This document shows positions 10,031 through 20,875 of a stretch of DNA of 32,491 bases, piece after piece (within the stretch, counting starts at the first letter, position 1; each line of letters begins with the position of its first letter). The notes under the pieces were generated by a model. That model did not search any database. It had not been told where the DNA came from and saw only the letters and a list, made by a program, of their open reading frames with translations. Origin of the DNA: Schoenoplectus triqueter (lineage: Eukaryota; Streptophyta; Magnoliopsida; Poales; Cyperaceae); NCBI GenBank assembly GCA_964058805.1, contig CAXKVV010000074.1:1-32491 (forward strand). The letters are read 5' to 3'. The translations under genes and the position numbers were made by a program.

Positions 10031-10126
10031 TGCTGCGCAGCACTGTACATGGTCTATTGGACTATTTTGGAATTCATGGAGGTGCAAATCACGAGGAGAT
10101 CCGACAGACCACGTGCTGCCTTGCAC
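10031..10126. repeat. Foldback element, copy 2 (inverted relative to copy 1)
   Basis: The reverse complement of 10087-10126 aligns with the 4144-4183 region at about 33 of 40 bases, sharing GCAGCACGTGG and CTCGTGATT. The ends, CTGCGCAGCAC on the left and ACGTGCTGCCTTGCAC on the right, form an imperfect palindrome. It starts about 14 bases after the last recognisable PPR repeat text, so insertion of this element may have removed the original 3' end of the PPR gene. Confidence 0.6.
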
Positions 10127-10380
10127 TTGATCTAGTTTCTACTAATTCTCACTGTGGAGCATTTGATCTAGTTTACTCATATCCTCTCTGTTGTCATAAT
10201 GAAATATTACTAAAATGTAAATTGATAATTATGTCTAGCTGCATTGAAAAAAATGTTAATACTAACTTCTGTGCCTGATATGTAAAGGAAGTCCCGTTCG
10301 GTACCAGACTGATACACAATTTGCTTCCTTCGAGCTCCTGACAATTTGGCCTATCCAGTGGCTTGGACTCTAGAACTGTT

Positions 10381-10655
10381 TCTTACCGGACTGATGCACA
10401 CTTGGGCGAAAATTCAACACTTCAGTACTTGTTAATAGTTTCTAGACAATATATGAAACCAGTATTAATTATATCATGCGGTATTTTGCAATGGATAACA
10501 TGAAGTTAATAGATGATTTGGCTGCTCTAAGCCCCAGTTCTTTGCCGGAAAGTTTTGCTTGTAAACAAATTTAATGCAGGGTAAAGATTCTTTCCGTGTT
10601 TATGTACTTATGAACTATTCTTTTGAATTATGATCACTTTATTGTTTTATTAGTC
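10381..10655. repeat. Diverged direct repeat flanking the PPR gene, right copy
   Basis: It is the partner of 6386-6660, sharing TTAATAGATGATTTGGCTGC and several shorter blocks in the same order. It lies about 450 bases after the PPR stop codon, a plausible position for a 3' untranslated region or its downstream flank. Confidence 0.65.
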
Positions 10656-10708
10656 AACAACTCTCATTTTTTTCTAACTCGTGGAATAATCGTTTCAGTC
10701 TATGAATT

Positions 10709-10772
10709 GTTCTTTTTTCTTTTCTTTTTTTATTTTTTATTATTTTTTTTTGTGGGGGGGGGGGGGGGGGGG
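10709..10772 (+). repeat. Poly-T tract followed by a run of 19 G
   Basis: A T-rich low-complexity tract ends in TGT and is followed by 19 consecutive G at 10754-10772, then TTGGG. Such a long mononucleotide G run is rare and hard to sequence. Its true length is uncertain, and it could form G-quadruplex structures. Confidence 0.85.
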
Positions 10773-10959
10773 TTGGGCTTTTAAGTAAGATGTTATTTGA
10801 TGCGGCATACACTTCTTAAAGTTGAATGGTACGCATTTATTTTTGAAGCCCAGTTACAAAAAAACATCACTGATTCAAAAAAAGGGACGTTATCCATTGA
10901 TCTTTGAAACACTGGAATATCCATGCAAGCCCATGAGAAGTTGACAGAGGTGGCAGAAT

Positions 10960-11380
10960 GGACCCGACTCGAGAAATTCATTTGATCCGTTCGGATCTGA
11001 TATGATACAAAATCCGAAATAATTCGACACTGAATGATCTAATACTTAATCTGATACAATTCGAAACCCAAAATGACCTGACACTAAATGGTTCGATATC
11101 CGACCCAAGATCTGAAATGACCTGACACTAGATGAACTAATACCTGATCCGATTCGACCTGATGCGACTCAAAACCCAAAATGATCAAACATTAGATGAC
11201 CCGATATCTAACCGACCCGACCTAATATGACTCGAAACCCAAAATGACCCAATACTCGATCCGACCCGACTTAATACGACCTGAAATCCGAAATGATCCG
11301 ATACTAGATGACCCGATACCCCGACCTGACTTGACCAGATATGACCCAAAACTTGAAATATCCTGATTCGACCTGACACA
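10960..11380. repeat. GACCCGA-rich degenerate minisatellite
   Basis: Repeated phrases of the type AAATGACCTGACACTAGATGA and GACCCGACCTAATATGAC recur at roughly 40-67-bp steps (near 11016, 11072, 11113, 11180, 11241 and 11292). The ORFs that run through it are translation of the repeat, not genes. Similar CCCGA/GGGTCG-rich DNA recurs at 18100-18225 and 23440-23485. Confidence 0.8.
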
Positions 11381-11389
11381 AATGATATT

Positions 11390-13260
11390 GAAATAAAAAA
11401 AATTATAAAATGGAATCAAATATCTAAAAATTAAAATAAATAAACTTTATAATCAATTTTAATTTTATGATAATTTAATTTTTTCTTACCCATATACGTC
11501 AAAATAATTTAAACCGCTAAATTACAACTAAAGATCACAACTGTAAAGCATTGGATGATCTTTGTCAAAATTTTGGTATAAGATCAGAAAAGAATATGAT
11601 TATGATGATTATGAGATCTTTCATCAAAATTAATTCATCGATCAGTAGCGAACAATTCATGGCCATCCGATTATGTATTTTTAAAATTAGTTGATCGTCG
11701 TCGTCTCAAGCTTTGAACTTGATAACATTTGTCTGATATATAGTCGACATAATTATTTAGAATATGAGCGGAACAGATCATCGATTATGCGTCTAGGATT
11801 TTTGTTGTATCATATGCACTATCATGCTTTTAGTTGATTATGTAACATGATCGCTCTTTGGATATTCAAATGAAAAATAATGCTATTTTTTTTGAAATAA
11901 ATAAAGATCCATTCCATTAAATTTGTTTTCCATTAAAAAAATATTATTACTATCAAATTTTTATATAAATCTGAACTATTCAGATGCTTCATCTATAAAA
12001 TTAAAAATAACCTCAATATATGATCTTAACTTTTTTTTAGATCTGATCAAAGATGCAACATACTTCAATCTCGATGTTTTAAAAATTCTTAGTTGTTTAC
12101 TATCTGCCTATATATATTTCTAGTTTAGCTACTATATGTTTAGATGATGCTTAAGATGATGCATTCATTGCACTGCATTGAAAGAAATTAATAGAAATAT
12201 GAACTTTCATCATTTGTGTGATCATTATTGATGCCATTGAGAAAGAAACAGGTTTGAAAATATTAGACTGTAAATCAACTTAAACACAGTGTATGGCGAT
12301 GCTAAATTTGGTAAAAGCTTTCTTTCAAAACTGATACAAACTCTGGCAAGTTCTTTCATCAGTACGATGCTCCTTCAATTAATTCAGCAATAAAAAATCA
12401 GGCAAACTTTTGAATGTGTCGTTGAATGTGCCTGAGAAAAAAACAAATGTTGTGCTAAATTTCTAAGATTTGCAGGAAATTTCAGCGAAAAAGAAGAGGG
12501 TTGTCATGACAATATCTCTCAGCAATGAACTTCCAAATCAGTAGCATTGCATGGGACTAACACGAAACAAGGTCAGCACAAGTGGCATATCAACATAGTA
12601 CCTGCCTGCAGGATCGGTACGTAGTAGCGGTCTACAAATATAAAAGGTCTATAAGAGATTATGTCAGAAATTATTTGAATGCTAAAAGTAGATTTGCTTC
12701 CTTTATGTGTAGTGCACCTCACCAAACTCTAAAATCTGTAATTACTCACACAAAAAAAAAGAACTCAAGTATCTCATTATATGTTCAGACAATTCATCAA
12801 TTTTAGAACATTACCATGATTCTTACCCACAAAGAATAGCTCTAGAAATTATAAAACTTGCAGTACAACAAATCGACAGATCCTAGAAATAGAGTGAGAA
12901 AGAAAGGAACATAAATTAAACAAAATAGTAACCAAATAATCAGAATGGTAGTAAACAGAAACATGTTTCTACATTAGTCAAATTTCTTCTTGAGATATGC
13001 TTCTTCCTCCATCAAGGTTAGAGGTTGTGTTATCATCCCTTTGCATATCTGCTTTCTCCGCAATTGGTGATAGCTCTATACTTCGAATCTAAATTTGATA
13101 TTAAAATAAAATTAAGATTTTACCTTCTAAACCATTAAAAATTCCTAAAAGTTCATCAATGGAGGAGTTATACCAGGAAAAAATGAATAGATGTATAAAA
13201 TCAATTATGAGAAAACCTCATTCGATTAAAAACCAAACATAATATAATGGACATATAAAA
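11390..13260. other. AT-rich intergenic DNA without a recognised gene
   Basis: No conserved coding sequence is seen. On the minus strand a stretch near 12970-13090 can be read as a short open frame (SPIAEKADMQRDDNTTSNLD) behind an acceptor-like TTTAG, and 13095-13160 reads WYNSSIDELLGIFNGLE before a GT. Their splice phases do not join into an open frame, so I treat them as unproven exon-like fragments. Confidence 0.5.
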
Positions 13261-15467
13261 TCATATCCATGGTTCTGAAAATCAGAATCGGAAGCGAAAT
13301 TGGTTAGTTGAGTGTGAACTCGGAGTCGGATGAATCGGCCATAATCGGCTGAATCGGATCGGAAACTCAGATTTTTTTTTTCCAAAAATGCTTATTTTTC
13401 ATTAAAAATATTATAAGAAATATTATAAAAAAATATTTTGTCAAAAAAGTAATGTTAGAATAAAAGAATGCACCCAAAAAATGCACTAATTTAATACAAT
13501 ATAAACATTCATAGCTACTAACTTAAAAGATAATCTGATGCATTCTCACAGAAAGTACAAGAATATATGAAAATAAAATTTGACATACTTGATTGAAAAA
13601 CTAAAAATATAATATTTTTCTTCAAAATTATATCATAGAAAACTATAATTTAAACACACTCATTTATTGTCAGAAAAACTATGTCGAGTTGGCTGAATCA
13701 CCTCATCATCCTCTATAGTGAAATACTGAGGATATTGTTCTACAGAGCCAAAAAAATGAAGAAATTATAGATCCAAATGGAAGATTATTACCATCCTCAT
13801 GCCCAACGTACGAATTATAAGTGCTAGAAATTTCTTAACTACTACTTGTATTGTACTCGGATTGTGCTTCATATGCATAAGAACCAATATCTTAATGTCT
13901 CGTCGGTTCATTAATATCTCTATATCACATCTCTCTCATAGGGTCACTATCAGTAGAATTATGTTGTTGTCCTCTATATTGGTCGAAAGGTTCATAATCA
14001 CTGTGAAGTGCATTTAGATCATCGTTATTGGTCTCTTCATCCATCCAAGAATTGTCCCTATCATCAAGGATTGCATCTTCTCTCTCTAATATTAGAATAA
14101 TAATTAGAAATTAATATTATCTGAAAAAATAGAAAATAATTATTAATTAATTTAATTATCTCTAATCATGTTAACAAATCATCACATGATCCATTCTTGA
14201 AGGGAATCATCTTCATGGAATATTTTGGTATGTTCTTCTCAATTGTCTCTGTCGAAGGCGCATGTTATAATGACAAAATACAAGATGCATGAGCCGATCC
14301 ATTCCCAACTTATTTCTTAGTTTTGTATGAATCAAAATGAATGTGGTTCAATTTCTCTCACATTATGAGGAAAAAACTGTTTGACTCAAAACTCGAGTAG
14401 CAATAGGTGCTAAATTTGGACATTAATCTCTTGCTTAAAGCATCCACCATTCAGCTGGAGAGCAATATTTTATTGTCTCTAATATTTTAACGGTAGAAAA
14501 AATATCTAATCTTCTGCGATAATGCTCTGCCTATAATTTTTATTTTTAATGGTTAAAAAACACATAAATTATATTTTAAAATAAAATATAAAATTAGATT
14601 AAAATCAATAATTTTTTTGTTTCTATTAAATTATAGTTTATCTCTCTTTCTGCCATAATTTGTGCTAGCATATCAAATTATAATCATTCAATAACATTCC
14701 TAAGCCCACTCATTACTTCATTGTCATTTCGAACCATTTCTGAAAACTGAAATCGTGGATTAAGAAAATATCCTAAAAAAGACATTATTAATTAATTCAT
14801 CTCTTTAGAAAAATGCACTTAAAAAATAAAATAGCGCTTGCTATTAATTATTAAAAAAATTAAATATTGTACATGTCGCGTGTATGTCTCGATGAAGTAT
14901 TTTTTCCTATCTGCTATCAATTATTTTCCATCATTTTTATAGCGTTTTCCACCGACGGTCCTTTTTATTTGCTCTTTTGCACGATAAATTGCTTCATATA
15001 GAAAACCCATTTTTGCCTTATCATCACTATCAACCATCCAAAATACTTTAATTCGTGGCTCACATAATTGAATTGTCTCACCAACAGAATTCCAATATGC
15101 TTGGTCAAATAAGAGATCTCAGACATTTTGAGCACCTTCTTTTTCTTTTCTTGTTCTCAACTTTCTAACTTGTTCATCCCAATTTGGCTTGAGACACATC
15201 TCTAAAAGTGTATCTTTAAATGTGTATATGCTTTGCAATGCAATAAAATTTATTGCAAAGCGTGTGATGCCAGGCCGAAGCAATTCCTGATTATTGATGG
15301 CCTCATGCATCAAGTTAAGAGCCCATTCATGACTATAAATGAAATTAGTAATAGTTTGTGCCTTCTGTACTATATCTCTTATTAAATTATCCTTGTCAAT
15401 ATCTTCCAACATGAGATCAATACAGTGATCGGCACAAGGAGTCCAAAATATATGGTTATATTTCTCC

Positions 15468-15923
15468 TTAAAATACGGATTTTAATATACGTGCGGATGG
15501 TCATCGCATACTGCATATGCGGATTTTCATGCGGAGTATTATATACGGATTTTATATCTATAATATAATAAATAGGAGTATAGAATATTAAAAAAAGAAG
15601 AAAATGATATAGTTATTTCAATGTTTATATAATAGCACATTTGTGCAAGTTCAAATCTCAATAAAATATATATTATTTTTATAAATTTTTAAGATATATT
15701 TTTTATTTTTTTATGATATATACCGTATATTAGATGAGTTTTTTAGTTTTTATATAATATATACCGCATACTAGGCTGCACAAACCGCATATTGGATCAC
15801 ACAGATCGCATATTGGACCAAAACCGCATGTTAACACCGCATATTATTTTGAGCACAGTCCGACCTCCGCATACGCATATACGGCCGTAAATGCGTCCGC
15901 ATGGACCGCATTTTAAAACAGTG
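15468..15923. mobile_element. Non-autonomous hAT-type element nested in the hAT transposase
   Basis: This 456-bp insertion is flanked by the 8-bp direct repeat ATTTCTCC (15460-15467 and 15924-15931). Removing the insert and one repeat rejoins the transposase frame exactly: GGAGAAAT restores Met-Glu-Lys-Tyr on the minus strand. The right end read inward is CACTGTTTTAAAATGCGG and the left end is TTAAAATACGG, so the left tip lacks about 7 bases. Multiple CCGCAT/ATGCGG subterminal repeats lie at both ends, and there is no coding capacity. An 8-bp target duplication, CACTG-type tip and subterminal repeats identify a hAT MITE. Confidence 0.88.
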
Positions 15924-16019
15924 ATTTCTCCATTATAATTCTTCCAGCGACCTTAAAATTAGTGCCATTATCAGAAACCATTTGCACAACACTGATAAGA
16001 CAAAATCACATATATATTC

Positions 16020-17000
16020 TGATAGGATTTGGTATCTAAAACTATACCATTTTACCCTTTTATGCACTTTTTAGTTCAATTAGTTGATTTAGTTTGGATA
16101 TTGCACAAAGTTCGAGATACTGCCATGGTTTCTTTGATTTCAGAACTTTTGGAGCATTTTAAGAATATTTGGATGAAGATGGAGTAAGCTAGGCGCAACT
16201 AGAATAATGAAGATCTTACTGGAGAAAAACTGCATGAACCTTTTGACCCAAAAAATTATCTTTTCAGGTCGAAAAGAGCTCTCTGTCAAGAAATCACGTG
16301 AACTTTTTGGGTCAAGATCTTTTCTTTTCGGACCGTAAAGAGCGGTTCTGTTTCGCCCCTGAAATCATCTCTTCGCCCCAGACGGCTCCAGATTCGATTT
16401 TAAATAGAAGAGAACGCCTCCAAAGAGCCATAACCGCCCTAGGACAGATCTGAGAGGAGTTTTTCAGTTTCTTGGAGAGTTTTGGAGAGAGGAGAAGAAA
16501 AATAGAAAGGAGAAAATGAGAGAAAAAGTGTAGAGAAGAAGAAATTGGATTGATCAACTGGTTTCATTATTTTCTATGCTTTTGAACTTTTTTAATTTCT
16601 GAATTTCATTTGTGCCTTAGCCATGATCGGCTAAGGATTCTTCTAGGGTAGATTAGGGATGTAATTGAAACTCTTAGCATGATTAGTTGATATTTTTACC
16701 GCATATGTTCTTGTTTATTTTATGATCTATTCTTTATTTCAATTGAATGTGAAAACTTAATCGAAATCACATGAAATCCTAAGATTAGGTATTTTCAATC
16801 GAGAGGTTGAATATTTAGTCCTGACCATAAAAAATAAGGTATTAGATAGGCTAAGTACCGAGAGGTGACGCACGTCCTATACGGGCTTGACCTAATTATT
16901 TAGGGAATTGTACTAAGTACCGAGAGGCGACGAACGGTTTTCTAGATTAATTATGACAGTAGAACTTAATGACCTTAGATTATGGTAACCATACCGAGAG
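16020..17000 (+). mobile_element. LTR-like retroelement fragment inside the hAT element
   Basis: The interval between two transposase blocks begins TGATAGGATTTGG at 16020. It contains phrases typical of plant LTR or leader DNA, including the doubled CCGAGAGGTGACGCACG (16858) and CCGAGAGGCGACGAACG (16918) and an ACCATACCGAGAGA near the right end. A TATA-like TTTAAATAG at 16399 may be an LTR promoter. No coding capacity and no matching target duplication were found; adjacent transposase sequence is missing, so the insertion was followed by or accompanied a deletion. The right boundary is approximate. Confidence 0.55.
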
Positions 17001-17430
17001 AATATCTGCAATCTCCATTGGCAGATACTTATTATAAATTTCATATGAATTTGGTGGAGGAACACCAATTCCACATTCTTGAGTTGCTTCAATGGCTTTT
17101 TTTTAAAATAAATGCTATCCGCGGCATGGGCTGCAACAGTTTCATGGACAAACCATTTCCTCCAGGCTCGACCCATGTATGTTTTACAATCTTTTATGCC
17201 TTTTAAAATTGCATTAGAAATTCTTGGTTGTCTACTGGTTTGTGTTTGATATAAATAACTATCAACTCTAGGTTGCGTAGTGGACTGTCCAATTCCTACA
17301 ATTAAGGGTCTTTTGTTGTGAGAATTACGACCACTCTGTTCCGGCACATGCATAGATGCTGAGCATCGTAACTCCTCTCTCGGTCTAGAAGAGATTTCAA
17401 CCCTACGATGTAATTCTTCCATTCTATGAG

Positions 17431-17739
17431 CTTGTGCAGATGTTGTAGGATGACGATGGAGGTGGTGGTGGGGAGAGGCGAAGAAGGGAGGAAGGGGCAG
17501 ATGCACACGCTCTTCGGTCGTCCACAGCCGTCGTCGCAGGTGGCGCGCCGACTGGCCGCCGCGGCACTCAGGCTGAGCAAAGCTATCTCCTCCTCCGGCG
17601 GGCGCTCTAAGACCTCGTTTTTGTTTTCTTCGTCGAGAGAGCGAGGAAAGGAGATGAAGGTGGCAACTTCGCTTTCCACCATGGCTACAGGCCTACAGAA
17701 AGAGCAGAGCACGCGTTTGCGACTGCATCGTCGGAACAT
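17431..17739 (-). pseudogene. First-exon fragment of a DTW-domain protein (tRNA aminocarboxypropyltransferase-like)
   Basis: DTW-domain proteins transfer the aminocarboxypropyl group of S-adenosylmethionine to uridines in tRNA (acp3U). On the minus strand a GC-rich open frame starts with ATG at 17739 or, more likely, 17682. It reads through a low-complexity Ala/Ser part to ATCDDGCGRPKSVCIC, FLPSSPL and SIVILQH. The Cys pair before RP, the CxC and the VILQH strand are the recognised start of the DTW domain. The DTW motif itself and the rest of the domain are absent: at about 17431 the sequence turns into hAT transposase DNA, giving a chimeric frame (17302-17739). It is either a gene fragment captured by the transposon or a host gene cut by it. 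No remainder of the gene is seen on the far side of the hAT element. The higher GC content contrasts with its surroundings. Confidence 0.75.
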
Positions 17740-17838
17740 CGAACAGTGGCGATCCGTTTAGTTCGTTTCTATTGTTTTATACTTGTTATTTTTATTTTCT
17801 CATAGTCATATCTGGAGAGTTCTTTCTTTCTTCTTGAC

Positions 17839-17931
17839 AACTCTTGATTCACGTTGTCATTATGATTACATAAAATAAAAAATAAATGTATATTTTTATT
17901 AATTAACTCTTGATTCACGTTGTCATTATGA
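17839..17931 (+). repeat. 27-bp direct repeat pair
   Basis: AACTCTTGATTCACGTTGTCATTATGA occurs at about 17839 and again at about 17905, 66 bases apart, separated by AT-rich DNA. It may be a short local duplication. No gene is seen between 17740 and 18080. Confidence 0.8.
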
Positions 17932-18089
17932 ATTATTCTGAGCCGACTAAAATAATTAAATATTTATTATTTATTTTTATATAATTTAAAGCAACTAAAT
18001 ATTAATTAATTTATAATTAATCTTAATTAGTATAATTAATATATATTTAATCTTTAAATAATACTAAATCATAAATTTACTTTAAAAAA

Positions 18090-18225
18090 CATAATTATTC
18101 GGGTCGTGTTGATCCGAATCGGCCCGATTCGAGCTCTGTTGATCTGAACCTGGCCCGATCCAATTCGGGCCGGGTTGATTCGAACCCGGTCTAATCCGTT
18201 TCGAGTCAAAAAAAATTAGACCCGT
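18090..18225. repeat. GGGTCG/CCCGA-rich repeat, left half of the LTR insertion site
   Basis: Degenerate phrases such as GGCCCGATTCGAGCTC and GGCCCGATCCAATTCGGG with GTTGATC steps of about 35-40 bp occur here. The related text resumes at 23430-23485 (GGATCGAGTTCGGATTGGATCG), so the solo LTR split one repeat region. It is similar in type to 10960-11380. Confidence 0.65.
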
Positions 18226-18551
18226 TGTGCGACCCTTTTTCGCGCCCCTCACCGCCCTGAAAAAGGAACTGGGCGATGAATTGCGGAAGAAGGACACGGA
18301 GATCCCTCTAAGTGTGCATTGGGTATATTTATATGAATTTGGATTGCACATTTAAAGGTTTTAGAGATTGTGAGGTCTTTAAGATTCCAATGGGCGCAAG
18401 CCCCCACTGTTAATTACCCTGGGCTTTGAACCCGAGGAACCTCTGATTAAGAAAGAGAAAATAAACAGAATAGTTAAGTAATTTTAAGTGATCGTTGTGA
18501 GAAAAGGGCAGAGAAGATATAAATTTTTTAAGGTAGTCTACACCTTGTGAA

Positions 18552-18639
18552 CCTCAATTAATGACAGTTCAGAACATGAGTCTCGATTAATGGCAACTCA
18601 GACCATGAGCCTCGATTAATGGCAGCTCAGACCATATGA
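18552..18639 (+). repeat. Three tandem 29-30-bp units in the solo LTR
   Basis: The unit reads CTCGATTAATGGCAGCTCAG followed by ACCATGAGC. The three copies start at 18552, 18582 and 18611. Confidence 0.85.
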
Positions 18640-18650
18640 ATATCAGTACG

Positions 18651-19142
18651 CAAGATGTGAAGCTTGAAGCGCTATACCAGCTCAGCATCAAGGACTGATT
18701 ATCAGAAAGACGGAGAAGATTTTGATCGTCTTTAACTGATCTTCTAGATCATGAACATGAAGCGCTATGCCAGCTCATAGATCTAGGCATTCAGATATCT
18801 CGATGATCCATATAGAGATACTGAATGGTTCCCGAGATACGAGATATTGAGTTAAGGCTCCTTACTAACTCAAATATCAAGATCAAGGTGAATCTTCCGA
18901 GATACAAGATGTGAACGTAAGCGCTCTGCCCGCTCAACATCAAGATTCGGTGAATCAGAAAGACAGGATTTGACCCATTTCTTGGTCTTTACTGATTTTC
19001 TAGACTATGAATCTGAAGCGTTGTGCCAATTCATAAATCTAGGGATTCAAAGTCTCGATGATCCATATAGAGACTTGAATGATTTTCAAGATACGAGATA
19101 TTGAGTTAAGGCTCCTTACCAACAAAATATCAAGATCAAGAA
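18651..19142 (+). repeat. Two tandem units of about 254 bp in the solo LTR
   Basis: The units start with CAAGATGTGA at 18651 and 18905. Both contain, in order, an AGCGCT-rich block, a GAAAGACGG/GAAAGACAGG block, GATGATCCATATAGAGA, and GATATTGAGTTAAGGCTCCT, and end ATCAAGATCAAG. Confidence 0.85.
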
Positions 19143-19149
19143 TTAATAA

Positions 19150-19830
19150 TTTTTTTATTTCGAATTGAGTTTGATTTATTTTAAATTGATTTTTATTTTA
19201 TTTGATAGAATGATGTATTCATTTTTTTATTATTATTTCTTTTTTTACTTGTGTTTTATTTATTTAATTCATTTTTATTTGAATTTATTTAGTTTTGAAT
19301 GTTGAGTGTTAATTTTTATTTATTTATTTTGATTTTGATTTTATTTTAGATTAAGATTGATTTAATTTTGAAATTTAATTTTTCTTTTATTTGATAAGAA
19401 AATATAATCTTTTACTTTTTTGTTAATTTACTTGTCATTTCCTTTATTTATTGATATTTGAATTTATTCAATTTTGAAGATTGAGAGTTACATTCTTTTT
19501 ATTTTATTTTGATTTTGATTTTGATTTTCAGTGAAAGTTGATTTAATTTTGAAATTGATGTTTTTATTTGAAAAGAAAGATCAAGTCATTTACTTTCTTA
19601 TTATTATTATTTTTACTTGTGTTTTTTTATTTATATTTAAATTTATTTAATTTTGAAGATTTAATTTTATTTCTTTCATTTTTTTTATTTTAGTTGAATG
19701 TTTGTTTAATTTTGAAATTAAATGTTCATATTTGATTAGAAGGGTAAGTCATATATTATTTTTTATTTGTGTATTTATTTATTTATTTTATTTTTTTATT
19801 TGAAATTTATTTACTTTTGAATAAGAGTTA
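19150..19830 (+). repeat. Four degenerate AT-rich units of about 170-190 bp in the solo LTR
   Basis: TTGATTTAATTTTGAAATT-like text recurs at about 19167, 19356, 19531 and 19705, each followed by TTTATTTGA and a T-rich stretch. The region up to about 20040 is low-complexity TTTTATTT DNA. Confidence 0.65.
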
Positions 19831-20875
19831 TATTTATTACTATTTTTTAATTTCTTTCTACTATTATTTTTATTTATTATTATTATTTTTATTTAATTTT
19901 CATTTTCATTTTTATTTGAAATTATTTAATTTAAAATTCTATTTCAAGCATAAGTATTGTATTTTTTTATTTATTTTATTTTATTTCTATTATTTATTAT
20001 TTCATTTTTATTTTCAATGAATACATTTTAATATATATTTTTTATTTTCAACGACAAAGAAAATACGATTAGTCAGGGATTGTTTTTTATTTTTGAGAAA
20101 AAATATTTGTAACATACTAATTTTATTTGATAAAAATATCAATAATAATATTATGAACAACTTTTATTTTGTATATTTTTTTAATTTGAATCCTCTAAAA
20201 TATTATTTCGGAAGGAATATCAACAACGGACAATTCTAAAAACTTACGAAGATTTCAACAGATAATACTGGTTTTTTGATTATTTAGAGAGAAATTAGTT
20301 AATAATATACTGATTTTATTTGACAGAAAAATGAAATGAGATGTTACGAACAACTTTCATTTGGAACACTTTTTATTTTGGACATTTTAAAGTACTGTTT
20401 CGAGCAAAATACCAACAGATGATGGTTCTAAAAATCAGGGGCTGTCAGGATTAACTTGCATATTTGAAATATATTTACAATGTATTTTTGTATGAAAATT
20501 TATATACAAGCTCCTCTTGATATGTACTTTATGAATATAAAATAATATATATATGTCAAATTCACGGATCGGTACAGTTTTTTAATTCTTTTCTAATAAA
20601 GGACTGAACTAGATAACTGAGGGTATTTTTGATATGTTTTGAAAAATATGCTTAAGAAACCTTTCGAACCAGATTATGATACTATCAATGAGGTTATGAT
20701 GAACAACTTTTATGTTGAAAACTTTTTTATTTGAAATTGTTTTAATGCACTTTAAGGCTATTTAACAAAGAAGTTTCAAATAAAATTTAGAAAAAAACTG
20801 AAAATATATTTTTATTTTTAGAAAATAATTTAACTTTTGGATTTAAACTCTTTTAGTTATTGATTTCTATTAATG

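Larger units (their letters stand above)
13268..17430 (-). mobile_element. Dead hAT-superfamily transposon with nested insertions
   Basis: The left end is taken at CATGGTTCTGAAAATCAG (13268), a hAT-like terminus followed by the AATCGG-rich subterminal repeats common in plant hAT elements (13285-13365). The transposase reads on the minus strand from about 17430 down to about 13690. The element contains a second hAT-type element at 15468-15923 and LTR-like DNA at about 16020-17000. A matching right terminus was not found; the 5' side abuts a DTW-gene fragment at about 17431. The boundaries are therefore approximate. Confidence 0.75.
13690..17430 (-). pseudogene. hAT transposase (DUF659 and hATC domains), multiply broken
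   Basis: Blocks recognisable in order on the minus strand: an N-terminal stretch with QPRVDSYL and RAWRKWFVHETV (17285-17110); GVPPPNSYEIYNKYLPME (about 17075-17015); VVQMVSDNGTNFKVAGRIIMEK in two runs (15990-15925); FWTPCADHCIDLMLEDI (15455-15405); GITRFAINFIALQS (about 15275-15235); a block with ETIQLCEPRIKVF then MGFLYEA (15090-15000); and pieces of the hATC dimerisation domain with AEWW, ATRVLSQT, CERN and LVFCHYNMR (14480-14260). An acidic tail runs to about 13690. Family knowledge: these parts form the DUF659 catalytic region and hATC domain. Many stops and frameshifts, two insertions and an apparent loss of roughly 70 residues between the N-terminal block and VVQMVSDN show that it is inactive. 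The longest surviving frame is 15119-15412. Confidence 0.9.

Noticed and set aside
11185..11419. Ser/Gly/Ile-rich minus-strand ORFs
   Set aside because: They are translations of the GACCCGA minisatellite.
17426..17761. Plus-strand 111-codon ORF opposite the DTW fragment
   Set aside because: It has no recognisable motif, whereas the minus strand shows clear DTW-domain residues.
17803..17812. GTCATATC as the right target duplication of the large hAT element (left is ATCATATC at 13260-13267)
   Set aside because: Seven of eight bases match, but no hAT terminus (reverse complement of CATGGTTCTGAA) precedes it.
18364..18420. Solo LTR starting at TGTGAGGTC, or a tRNA-like GGGCTTTGAACCCGAGG segment
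   Set aside because: The flanks there give no target duplication, whereas 18226 does. The tRNA-like phrase lacks the arms of a tRNA cloverleaf.
19769..20020. Phe/Tyr/Leu-rich membrane-like ORF
   Set aside because: It is translation of TTTTATTT low-complexity DNA inside the solo LTR.
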